Positions 35,680-43,162 of a stretch of 64,000 bases of DNA are shown here, piece after piece. The DNA is taken from positions 1 to 64,000 of the forward strand of contig CAZCBH010000005.1 of assembly GCA_964496875.1 (NCBI GenBank), read 5' to 3'. The first letter of the stretch is position 1, and the number at the start of each line of letters is the position of its first letter. The notes below the pieces were generated by a model. It made no database searches. It saw nothing but the letters and a program-made list of their open reading frames with translations, and had not been told where the DNA came from. Both the position numbers and the translations under genes were made by a program. This DNA is from RI-106 sp964496875 (GTDB lineage: Bacteria; Cyanobacteriota; Vampirovibrionia; Obscuribacterales; Obscuribacteraceae).

Positions 35680-36402
35680 CTATGCAGCCACGTGCTTGGA
35701 GAGATCCTGCAGGGTGGCAACATCGAGTTTGACGCCGGGACCCATGGTGGAGCTCAGATAGACAGCCTTGACATAGGTGCCTTTGACGCTGGTTGGTTTG
35801 ACCTTGTTGATTTGCTCGACTACGGCAGCCAGGTTTTTGAGAAGGCGCTCGTCATCGAAGGAGAGTTTGCCGATGGCCATTTGAACCAGTCCGCCGGTTT
35901 TCTCGGCTCTGAAGCTTACTTTACCGGCTTTCAGCTCTTCTACGGTTTTGGCGATATCGGTGGTCACGGTGCCGTCTTTCGGGTTCGGCATCAGACCTTT
36001 GGGACCGAGGATACGTCCCATCTTCGACAACATTGCCATACAGTCGGGAGTGGCGACCAGCTTGTCGAAATCGAGCATGCCCTTGCCAATCTCTTCGACC
36101 AGTTCTTCTGCTCCGGCAATATCGGCGCCGGCGGCTTTGGCTTCGTCAATGAGCGCGCCTTTGGCGACAACCGCTATCCGAACCTCTTTACCCGTTCCGC
36201 CAGGCAGGCTGACGGTGGAACGAATCTGTTGATCGTTGATTTTAGGGTTGATGCCAAGACGGAAGTGCACTTCGACAGTGGGGTCGAATTTGACAGATTT
36301 CTCTTCTTTGAGAACTTTGATCGCTTCAGCGGCTTCAAGAGGATCACGATATTTCTCTTTCAGCTCGAGAAGGCGAGTCTGTCTCTTTGTCTTTTTGGCC
36401 AT
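35680..36402 (-). CDS. rplA: Ribosomal protein L1
   Basis: The 240-residue product is a full-length L1, with the segment GPKGLMPNPKDGTV and the usual KVSFRAEKTGG. L1 forms the L1 stalk that moves tRNA out of the E site, and in many bacteria represses its own operon by binding the mRNA leader. It is the last gene of the transcription unit, followed by a strong terminator. The start is ATG at 36402, preceded by AGGAG, 34 bases after rplK. Confidence 0.98.
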   Translation of the reverse strand: MAKKTKRQTRLLELKEKYRDPLEAAEAIKVLKEEKSVKFDPTVEVHFRLGINPKINDQQIRSTVSLPGGTGKEVRIAVVAKGALIDEAKAAGADIAGAEELVEEIGKGMLDFDKLVATPDCMAMLSKMGRILGPKGLMPNPKDGTVTTDIAKTVEELKAGKVSFRAEKTGGLVQMAIGKLSFDDERLLKNLAAVVEQINKVKPTSVKGTYVKAVYLSSTMGPGVKLDVATLQDLSKHVAA

Positions 36403-36436
36403 TTCGAGGCTCCTTTCCTATTTATATGATTCCGGC

Positions 36437-36856
36437 TTATTTGATGGTGACGCCCATGTTTCTGGCAGTGCCGCGTACCATCTGCTCGGCCGCTTCAATG
36501 GTTGTGGCATTGAGGTCGGGCATTTTGACTTTGGCAATTTCAGTTACTTGAGCGGCGGTTATCGAGCCGACCTTTGTTTTATTGGGGGCCGATGATCCCT
36601 TTTCGATTCTCGCCGCCTTCTTGATCAACTCGGAGCAAGGAGGAGTTTTGAGAACGAAATCGAACGAGCGATCCTCGTACACAGTGATCTCGACCGGAAC
36701 AATAGTACCGGCTTTGTCCTGTGTCTTAGCATTGTATTCTTTGCAAAACTGCATGATGTTGACACCATGCTGACCGAGAGCCGGTCCTATAGGTGGTGCC
36801 GGATTTGCTTTACCAGCAGAAATTTGCAGTTTGATCTTTCCAACGACCTTTTTCAC
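36437..36856 (-). CDS. rplK: Ribosomal protein L11
   Basis: The 139-residue product has the L11 N-terminal domain (KLQISAGKANPAPPIGPALGQHG) and the rRNA-binding C-terminal domain with SMGVTIK-like end (here NMGVTIK). L11 is part of the GTPase-associated centre. The start is GTG at 36856. It lies 71 bases downstream of nusG, in the order nusG-rplK-rplA common to most bacteria. Confidence 0.98.
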   Translation of the reverse strand: MKKVVGKIKLQISAGKANPAPPIGPALGQHGVNIMQFCKEYNAKTQDKAGTIVPVEITVYEDRSFDFVLKTPPCSELIKKAARIEKGSSAPNKTKVGSITAAQVTEIAKVKMPDLNATTIEAAEQMVRGTARNMGVTIK

Positions 36857-36927
36857 GGTGCCTAGATCCTTATATATATACCGAAGTACTAGATTTTATG
36901 GCCCAAACGCTTATAAATCCAGGACAT

Positions 36928-37527
36928 TTACACTTTTATAACCTGGTTGAACTCCAGTTCTACCGGTGTAGCACGTCCAAAGATAATCACAGACGCCTTT
37001 ATGCGCTCTCTTTCCAGGTTTACTTCTGTAACTTCTCCTGTAAAGTCGGCGAATGGGCCACCGGTGATTCTGACGTAATCTCCGACCTTTACGTCTATTT
37101 GGGCTGCCTTCTTGCCCTTCACTCCGGAAGTGGCAATCTGGCGTCTCAGGATTTTCCTGATTTCGGAGTCTTGGACTGGAATAGGTTTTTTACCTGCTCC
37201 TACATATTTCGTTACGCCGGGTGCTTCTCTGACCACTCTCCAGGAGTCGTCATCGAGGATCATCTCGACGAATACATAGCCGGGATACTCTCTTTCTTTC
37301 TTTTCGACGCGTTTGCCGTCCTTGACCTTGGTCACCATTTTTTCCGGCACGATAACGCCGAAGATCTTATCCTGGGCATTCATGGTGACTACGCGCTTCT
37401 CGATGTGCTCTTTGACTTTGTTTTCATGGCCCGACGCGGTTTGTACTGCGTACCATTTGCGGTGACCATCCGACTTGATGAAAGCCATCTCTTTTCCCGT
37501 ATCCTCTCTTCTCTCTATATCTAGCAT
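36928..37527 (-). CDS. nusG: Transcription elongation factor NusG
   Basis: The 199-residue protein has the NGN domain (KWYAVQTASGHENKV to REAPGVTKYVG) and a KOW domain (VKVGDYVRITGGPFADFTGEV). NusG binds RNA polymerase and links it to Rho and to the ribosome. Two starts are possible: ATG at 37527, with GGAAG upstream and seven bases after secE, or ATG at 37488 (residue 14), closer to the usual family start. Confidence 0.97.
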   Translation of the reverse strand: MLDIERREDTGKEMAFIKSDGHRKWYAVQTASGHENKVKEHIEKRVVTMNAQDKIFGVIVPEKMVTKVKDGKRVEKKEREYPGYVFVEMILDDDSWRVVREAPGVTKYVGAGKKPIPVQDSEIRKILRRQIATSGVKGKKAAQIDVKVGDYVRITGGPFADFTGEVTEVNLERERIKASVIIFGRATPVELEFNQVIKV

Positions 37528-37534
37528 TGCTTCC

Positions 37535-37957
37535 CTATGGGCTCATGTTGAGCTTGATCCAGTGCTCCAGGGGACCGAAAACGATATTACCCAGGACCCA
37601 GTCATAACCGAGAACCAACAAGGTAATAAAAGTAACCAGAATCAGCACCGTCCAGGTTTCCTGAATGATCTGTCTGCGGTCGGGCCAGGTGATTTTTCTG
37701 TACTCGACTCTGACTTGCTTGAGAAACTCTATATAAGCGGCAAAACCGGTCAATCCCTTGGATTCTTCCGGGGGTGACTTCGGTTGCGGTTTGGGACCGG
37801 GGTCCTTGGTGGCGGTGTTTTGAGCGCTCACTGATTCTGTCTTGCCTTCTTTTTTGCGTTGCTCATCATCTTCAGCGGTTCCGGCAGGAGGATTTGAGGA
37901 GCTCTTATCAACTCGAATCTTCGAATCTTTGCTTTTCTTGCGCTTCTTAATCGCCAT
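37535..37957 (-). CDS. secE: Preprotein translocase subunit SecE
   Basis: The 140-residue product has the SecE core at its C-terminus: FLKQVRVEYRKITWPDRRQ then one membrane helix (VLILVTFITLLVLGYDWV). SecE clamps SecY in the translocon. The first 65 residues are an unusually long, charged, disordered extension (Lys, Ser, Pro, Glu-rich), longer than in one-helix SecE proteins. It lies just upstream of nusG and downstream of tRNA-Trp. Confidence 0.94.
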   Translation of the reverse strand: MAIKKRKKSKDSKIRVDKSSSNPPAGTAEDDEQRKKEGKTESVSAQNTATKDPGPKPQPKSPPEESKGLTGFAAYIEFLKQVRVEYRKITWPDRRQIIQETWTVLILVTFITLLVLGYDWVLGNIVFGPLEHWIKLNMSP

Positions 37958-38011
37958 AGCCTGCTCGTCCGATTAGTCCGGGATTGTCATTAACTGCCGG
38001 AGAAAAACATT

Positions 38012-38082
38012 CGCGCCCTGAAGGAGTCGAACCCTCAACAAAGGTTTTGGAGACCTTCGTTTTACCATTAAACTAAGGGCGC
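38012..38082 (-). tRNA. tRNA-Trp (CCA)
   Basis: The minus strand folds as a cloverleaf: acceptor GCGCCCT/AGGGCGC, an anticodon stem AAGGT/ACCTT with loop CTCCAAA, giving anticodon CCA, and a T arm with GTTCGACTC. The discriminator base is G and 3' CCA is not encoded. It lies between rpmG and secE in one transcription unit. Confidence 0.95.
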
Positions 38083-38093
38083 AAAGCCAGTTC

Positions 38094-38107
38094 GAGAGCC
38101 GGCTCTC
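38094..38107. repeat. 14-base palindrome between rpmG and tRNA-Trp
   Basis: GAGAGCCGGCTCTC is a perfect palindrome 12 bases upstream of the tRNA in the transcript. A further CCGGCTC copy at about 38118-38124 could pair with it. It may mark RNA processing that frees the tRNA. Confidence 0.4.
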
Positions 38108-38140
38108 GTGAGAGGAACCGGCTCGTCTTTCTGTTTTGGC

Positions 38141-38308
38141 TTACTTCTTGGTCTCTCTGTGAGGAACGTGCTGACGGCAGAATTTGCAGTATTTTTTGAA
38201 TTCCATTCTGTCGGTGTCGTTGCGCTTGTTCTTCATGGTGGTGTAGTTGCGGCTTTTGCAGGTGGTGCAAGCCATCGTGATTATTAGTCTGTCTTCTTTC
38301 TTAGCCAT
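38141..38308 (-). CDS. rpmG: Ribosomal protein L33
   Basis: This 55-residue protein starts at ATG 38308 with AGGAG ten bases upstream and ends with TAA at 38141. It has the L33 zinc ribbon with two Cys pairs (ACTTC and YCKFC), the RNY-TTMKNKRN segment and a basic end. L33 sits near the ribosomal E site. It opens the unit rpmG-tRNA-Trp-secE-nusG-rplK-rplA; the four-Cys form is the zinc-binding type. Confidence 0.96.
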   Translation of the reverse strand: MAKKEDRLIITMACTTCKSRNYTTMKNKRNDTDRMEFKKYCKFCRQHVPHRETKK

Positions 38309-38333
38309 GATCTGTTGCTCCTGGAGCTTGATG

Positions 38334-38380
38334 CGCCTTTTTTTGAAAGGCGACCAACAAAAAAACGCCTCTCCGGCGTC
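38334..38380 (-). promoter_or_regulatory. Two-hairpin leader of rpmG, possible attenuator
   Basis: In the minus-strand RNA the leader begins almost at once with a terminator-like hairpin: ACGCC/GGCGT (38379-38375 and 38369-38365) followed by seven U at 38364-38358. A second hairpin, CGCCTTT/AAAGGCG, occupies 38352-38334. The U-tract can instead pair with the A-run in the second loop, so the two states may be exclusive. Confidence 0.5.
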
Positions 38381-38388
38381 AAGGAAAT

Positions 38389-38418
38389 AGTATATCTAAG
38401 GTATGAAATCGGTGTCAA
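38389..38418 (-). promoter_or_regulatory. Promoter of the rpmG-tRNA-Trp-secE-nusG-rplKA unit
   Basis: Minus-strand TTGACA (38413-38418) and TATACT (38389-38394) are 18 bases apart. Transcription should start near 38382, giving a leader of about 75 bases. Confidence 0.8.
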
Positions 38419-38586
38419 CAAAGAATGGATTTCCGCTTCATACAAAAGCATAAACTACCCTACTCGAACCTAATGCACCCGAATCTACTAAGCCCAGACA
38501 GTGATTCCGGTGGAGCATAAGAGGCGGATAAACATCTCTTAACTTATTTAGGACGGTTACTTTTTGATGCTTGAGAAGGAGATACT

Positions 38587-38640
38587 ATGTCCTTACTTTC
38601 AATTTTAGTAAGACCCGTTATAAGTCGGAACCCACCTTGA
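38587..38640 (+). CDS. Leader peptide upstream of oligopeptide-binding protein
   Basis: ATG at 38587 follows a strong AGAAGGAGA (38573-38581) and encodes 17 residues, MSLLSILVRPVISRNPP, ending with TGA at 38638-38640. The stop overlaps the TTG at 38637, a likely start of the binding-protein gene in another frame. This suggests translational coupling. A frameshift in the sequence is the alternative explanation. Confidence 0.45.
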   Translation: MSLLSILVRPVISRNPP

Positions 38641-40283
38641 TACCAGATTTAAATCTATCGAGAGCCCGCTTCTTTTCTTCTCTAATCACGGCCGCTGTTA
38701 TTTTGCTTGTCTCCAATCTGAGTACCTCGTGCACCTGGGGGACGGGTGGCAGGCCTCGCTTCGAGCCGGATACCTTGAGGATGAATCTCGGCAACGAACC
38801 TCCCAGCCTGGATTGGCATACAACAACCGATTCAACCTCCTTCGATGTGATCTCGAACATCATGAATGGGCTGACGCAGATGGATGCGGAGATGAAGATT
38901 GTGCCGGCGCTTGCATCTTCCTGGGAGATTGAAGAGGATGGAAAAAGATATGTCTTTCATCTGCGGGAGGATATTTTCTGGTCCGATGGTAAGCCGGTTA
39001 CGGCGATGGATTTCGTATTCGCCTGGCGCAGATTGCAAGACCCTGACACCGGTGCCTCCTACGCCACATTTCTCCACGATATCGAAAACGCATACGAGAT
39101 TAACACCGGTCGTATCAAAGACTTGAGCGACCTGGGAGTGGAGGCTGTCGATAAAAAAACCTTCGCAGTTCGTCTCAAGCAGCCGGCAGCGTACTTTCTC
39201 TCTTTGACTTCCACCTGTCCGACATTTCCTCTTAGAGAGGATGTTCTGGCCGAGCATGGCAGCAAGTGGACGGATCCTCGATTCATTGTCACCAATGGAC
39301 CTTACCGGCTGCACAAATGGCAGCATGAATACAAGATAGAGCTTCATTCCAATCCTGATTATTTCGAAGGAGAGCCCAGGGTCAAAGTGGTGAAGATGTT
39401 CATGGTGCCCGAGCAATCCACGGCGTTCGCTCTGTTTGAAAATGACGAATTAGACTATGTGGACAACCGCAGTTTCTCCACCTCGGATGTGGAGCGTTAT
39501 CTAAAATCACCGCGATATCGCAATCTGCCTCTTTTGCGTTCTTCATACATAGCCTTCAACGTCACGAAAAAACCCTTCGATAAAAAACTGGTGCGCAGAG
39601 CTTTTGCCATGGCGGTGGATCGAAGCGTCTTTCCCCGTATTCTTCGCCGTGAGGAAACACCGCTCTATGGCTGGATTCCTCCTGGATTACTGGGTTATTC
39701 GGAAGGCACCGGTTTGAGATTCGAGCCCAAAAAAGCCCAGGCGCTGCTTTCTCTTGCTGGTTATCCGGGTGGCAAAGGGCTGCCGAAGGTGGAGCTTCTC
39801 TATCCAAACCGAGAGGATGCCAGACTGGTGGTGGAGGCTATTCAAGATCAGCTCAAGAAAAATCTCGGGGTTCGGGTAGAACTGGTCAATCAAGAGTGGA
39901 AGGTCTATCTTGCAAGACGCAAAAAAGACCCGCCACCGCTTTTCAGAGGCGCCTGGGGAGCGGATTTTCCCGATCCTGAGTCCTTCATGAATGTCTTTAC
40001 ATCCGGAAGCGGAAACAACCATACGCGCTGGTCCAGCACCAGATATGATGCTCTATTAAATCGGGCCAGGACAGAGCAAGACGAAAGCGTCAGGGCGTCA
40101 TTGTATCAATCGGCGAATCGATTGCTCTGTGAAAGCGAGGTTCCGGTAATTCCGCTCTATCTGGCTACCCAGAATATTCTGACCAAACCCTGGGTCGAAG
40201 GCATAAGCTTTAACGCTTTGGATATTCAGATTTTTAAAAATGCCGTCATCAAAGATCCTGCCGGAAAGGACGGTGCAATCTGA
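38637..40283 (+). CDS. Oligopeptide ABC transporter substrate-binding lipoprotein
   Basis: The product belongs to SBP_bac_5 (OppA/DppA/MppA type) and delivers peptides or related solutes to the permeases that follow. It has a lipoprotein signal peptide with lipobox LSTSC, LGNEPPSLDWH at the mature start, and IVTNGPYRLHKW and ADFPDPESFMN in the body. The frame is open from TTG 38571, but the bases after it are the ribosome binding site of a 17-residue leader frame. TTG at 38637 gives a normal signal peptide and overlaps the leader stop, so I chose it. The stop overlaps the next start (TGATG). Confidence 0.85.
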   Translation: MIPDLNLSRARFFSSLITAAVILLVSNLSTSCTWGTGGRPRFEPDTLRMNLGNEPPSLDWHTTTDSTSFDVISNIMNGLTQMDAEMKIVPALASSWEIEEDGKRYVFHLREDIFWSDGKPVTAMDFVFAWRRLQDPDTGASYATFLHDIENAYEINTGRIKDLSDLGVEAVDKKTFAVRLKQPAAYFLSLTSTCPTFPLREDVLAEHGSKWTDPRFIVTNGPYRLHKWQHEYKIELHSNPDYFEGEPRVKVVKMFMVPEQSTAFALFENDELDYVDNRSFSTSDVERYLKSPRYRNLPLLRSSYIAFNVTKKPFDKKLVRRAFAMAVDRSVFPRILRREETPLYGWIPPGLLGYSEGTGLRFEPKKAQALLSLAGYPGGKGLPKVELLYPNREDARLVVEAIQDQLKKNLGVRVELVNQEWKVYLARRKKDPPPLFRGAWGADFPDPESFMNVFTSGSGNNHTRWSSTRYDALLNRARTEQDESVRASLYQSANRLLCESEVPVIPLYLATQNILTKPWVEGISFNALDIQIFKNAVIKDPAGKDGAI

Positions 40284-41203
40284 TGTTTGCGATGATTATC
40301 AAAAGAGTGTTGTCTGCGATTCCGGTTCTTCTGATCATTGCCACCCTGACCTTTTGTCTGGTGCGGGTTGTTCCGGGGGGACCATTTGACGAGGATAAGA
40401 ATCTGCCTCCGGAGATAATCAAGAATCTGGAAGCGAAGTACAATCTTGATAAGCCGATTGCCGAGCAGTATCTGCTTTATCTGGGCAGGCTGGTCCGAGG
40501 GGATCTCGGAGTCTCTTACAAGTATGTCGATCGCTCCGTCACGGACATCCTGGGGGATGCTTTTCCTGTCTCGTTGCAGCTGGGACTTGCCGGTCTGACC
40601 ATCGCCATTTTAGTAGGTGTTCCCCTGGGTACTCTTGCCGCGACTCGGCGCGGGACCTTTATAGATGTGCTTGCCATGTTCATCAGCACCGCCGGCATTT
40701 CCGTGCCCGTATTCGTGATCGGAGCCTTGCTCATCTATGTTTTCGGAATCTGGTTGCGTCTTCTTCCTGTCGGACTATGGGAGTCACCTGCTCATATGAT
40801 ATTACCAGCGGTGACTCTGGCTTTCGGCCCGACCGCCTATCTCGCTCGTTTGACCAGGGCCAGCGTGCTCGAAGTCCTCGAGAAAGACTGGGTCCGGACC
40901 GCTCGTTCCAAGGGGCTCTCCGCATATACGACCGTTAGTCGTCATGTGCTTCGCAATGCTCTGGTGCCGGTGGTGACCGTACTCGGACCTCTGACGGCTA
41001 TTCTGGTAACCGGGTCTTTTGTGGTCGAATTCGTCTACGCTATCCCTGGAATGGGACGCTTCTTTATTACCGCTGTGATGAACCGGGATTATGATCTGAT
41101 CATGGGCACCACTCTTTTGTTTGCCGTTCTACTCATTTTTACCAACACACTGGTGGATATCATCTACCACTTTCTAGATCCCCGGATCAGAGTGGAGGAT
41201 TGA
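40283..41203 (+). CDS. Oligopeptide ABC transporter permease (OppB/DppB type)
   Basis: The 306-residue inner-membrane protein has six helices and the binding-protein-dependent permease signature, including the N-terminal RVVPGGPFD and YLARLTRASVLEVLEKDWVRTARSKGLS, the EAA loop that docks the ATPase. FVVEFVYAIPGMGRFFITAV is typical of the OppB subgroup. The start overlaps the binding-protein stop. It pairs with the next gene to make the transmembrane channel. Confidence 0.95.
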   Translation: MFAMIIKRVLSAIPVLLIIATLTFCLVRVVPGGPFDEDKNLPPEIIKNLEAKYNLDKPIAEQYLLYLGRLVRGDLGVSYKYVDRSVTDILGDAFPVSLQLGLAGLTIAILVGVPLGTLAATRRGTFIDVLAMFISTAGISVPVFVIGALLIYVFGIWLRLLPVGLWESPAHMILPAVTLAFGPTAYLARLTRASVLEVLEKDWVRTARSKGLSAYTTVSRHVLRNALVPVVTVLGPLTAILVTGSFVVEFVYAIPGMGRFFITAVMNRDYDLIMGTTLLFAVLLIFTNTLVDIIYHFLDPRIRVED

Positions 41204-41204
41204 T

Positions 41205-42065
41205 TTGAAACGGTTCTTCATTCGTTTGAGCAAAGTCAGGACGGCGGTAGCTGCACTAATAGTAGTGCTTTTGATCTGTCTTCTATGCATCGTCTCTTAC
41301 CTGGATCTTCCACTGACGGGTTTTGCCTTCGACGAGACTTCCGACGCCATTCTCCTCGACCCATGTCCTCAACATCCGATGGGTACGGATGAGCTTGGCA
41401 GGGATCTGCTCACCAGGGTCATTTACGGCTCTCGATTGTCGATTACTATTGGTGTTCTCACCGCTCTCGTTTCACTGGTGATTGGTACTGTCTATGGCGC
41501 CATTGCCGGCTATTGCGGCGGCAAGATAGATTCTCTTCTGATGCGGATAGTGGATATCGCTTACGCGCTACCGGATCTGCTTGTGATGATTTTGCTGGGT
41601 GTTCTCATTGGCCGCGGCACCCTGGGTATTTTGATCGCTCTTGCCCTGGTGAGCTGGCGAGGGACTGCCCGGCTGGTGCGGGCTCAGTTCCTGGCGCTCA
41701 AATCGGAAGAGTTCGTCGAGGCTGCCAGAGCCCAGGGTCAGGGTCATCTGAAAATAATCACGCGACATCTTTTACCTAACTCCATCGGACCGGTGATCGT
41801 CGCCATGACTTTCACCGTTCCGGCCGCTATTCTCTCTGAGTCTACCCTCAGTTTCATCGGGCTCGGTCTATCGCCACCGGCCTGCAGTTGGGGGACGCTC
41901 GCTTCAGACGGATGGCGCTCTTTGCAGACCCATCCCCATCTGATTCTCTTCCCCAGTCTGTTTATCTTCGTTTCGGTTCTCGCTTTCAACTTCCTGGGGG
42001 ATGGTTTGAGGGACGCTCTCGATCCGAGAACTCGTTCTATATCGAAAGTCGGTAAAGAGCTTTAG
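41205..42065 (+). CDS. Oligopeptide ABC transporter permease (OppC/DppC type)
   Basis: The 286-residue protein has six helices, the cytoplasmic EAA loop (EEFVEAARAQGQ), HPMGTDELGRDLLTRVIYGSR and the C-terminal FNFLGDGLRDALDPR, all of which are OppC hallmarks. The start is TTG at 41205, with GGAGG at 41194-41198, one base after the OppB stop. No OppD or OppF ATPase gene follows in the window, so the ATPase must be encoded elsewhere. Confidence 0.95.
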   Translation: MKRFFIRLSKVRTAVAALIVVLLICLLCIVSYLDLPLTGFAFDETSDAILLDPCPQHPMGTDELGRDLLTRVIYGSRLSITIGVLTALVSLVIGTVYGAIAGYCGGKIDSLLMRIVDIAYALPDLLVMILLGVLIGRGTLGILIALALVSWRGTARLVRAQFLALKSEEFVEAARAQGQGHLKIITRHLLPNSIGPVIVAMTFTVPAAILSESTLSFIGLGLSPPACSWGTLASDGWRSLQTHPHLILFPSLFIFVSVLAFNFLGDGLRDALDPRTRSISKVGKEL

Positions 42066-42146
42066 TTTTTCATGCCTGCCCAGCGGGTACAGAGAAATTT
42101 GAATAAGATAGTTTCAGAACCAGTAAATTCCGAGCCCGTTTAAATC

Positions 42147-43022
42147 ATGACCGCAATTTTTCTTTCTCGATTCGCACACTGCGCTTGCCTTCTGGTAGTT
42201 TTTTTAATATGTGCCGGTCCGGCTCAAGCCCAGGAGAACGGCTGGATGTTGACCCAGAGAAGCGAGTACATGGGCGACCAGTACGTTTATGTCTCGAAGT
42301 CCGGATTCAAGTGGGTCAATCCCAAGGCCGGGGCCAATCTTGTTACCGCTTCGCCTGATTGGGTGGTGACCATGTTCAACGACAAGACCAGGCAGTATTT
42401 CCAGACCACTTTCGATCAGTGGCGTAACCAGATGATCTCCACCGGCGGACAGCGAGCCCGGGATATGCAGGCTGCTCGCTGGAAAGCAGCCGGTTCCGGC
42501 AACATCAGCGGTCTGAAAGCAACCAAATATGTTATGAGCGGTGGTCCGATCGGTGCCGGCGGAGGCAAGCTCTCCACTGTAAAAGCTGCCACATGCTGGG
42601 TCTCAGATGAAATCGAGGTGCCCGCGGCCATCGCCGATGTGCTCTCCAGGGCTTACGGCATGCCCCGCACACGTTATTTCCCTTTGCGAGTCACCTATGT
42701 CACCGGCTCTGGTCAGGTGAAGAGCGCTCTCGATACCTATAGAAGCTCTACCTGTCCGATTCCCGCTGCCTACTTCGCTAAACCGAATGGCTATGCCCTG
42801 GCCAGCAGCCAGGCGGAAGTTTTGATGGATGACGAGACTCGCCAGATTTTCGAGGATATGGCCGGTGAAGCCGGAATCAAGCGCAAGCCTGTTGCCGCTC
42901 GACCTGCCGCGACCCCGGCGGCGGCTCAGAAGACAGCGGCCGGCTCCAGTACGCCACCGCCAAAACCCGGCTCCACCGCCGATCAGCTGTCGAAACTGCT
43001 CGATGCCCTGAAGGGCAAATAG
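42147..43022 (+). CDS. Hypothetical secreted protein, 291 aa
   Basis: A signal peptide is clear (CLLVVFLICAGPAQAQ, cleavage after AQA). The mature part has mixed strand-helix sequence with a Trp-rich start and two Cys, and ends in a low-complexity Ala/Pro/Lys linker followed by DQLSKLLDALKGK, a possible amphipathic anchor. I recognise no family. It stands alone between the ABC transporter and a sensor kinase and may act in the periplasm or outer envelope. Confidence 0.65.
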   Translation: MTAIFLSRFAHCACLLVVFLICAGPAQAQENGWMLTQRSEYMGDQYVYVSKSGFKWVNPKAGANLVTASPDWVVTMFNDKTRQYFQTTFDQWRNQMISTGGQRARDMQAARWKAAGSGNISGLKATKYVMSGGPIGAGGGKLSTVKAATCWVSDEIEVPAAIADVLSRAYGMPRTRYFPLRVTYVTGSGQVKSALDTYRSSTCPIPAAYFAKPNGYALASSQAEVLMDDETRQIFEDMAGEAGIKRKPVAARPAATPAAAQKTAAGSSTPPPKPGSTADQLSKLLDALKGK

Positions 43023-43162
43023 ATACCGGTCAGATAATATCTTGTTCTGGAGCCTGCCTGCGGCGCTTTCGATAAAAATACCCTGGTCGGGGAATATACT
43101 CAATAACAGTAATAAGCAGAGATCAATATCTATTTCCTCGTTCTTCTAAAAAATAGAGTTCA

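Noticed and set aside
38094..38107. Restriction-modification or phage attachment site next to tRNA-Trp
   Set aside because: No integrase or duplicated tRNA end is present; the palindrome lies within a ribosomal transcription unit.
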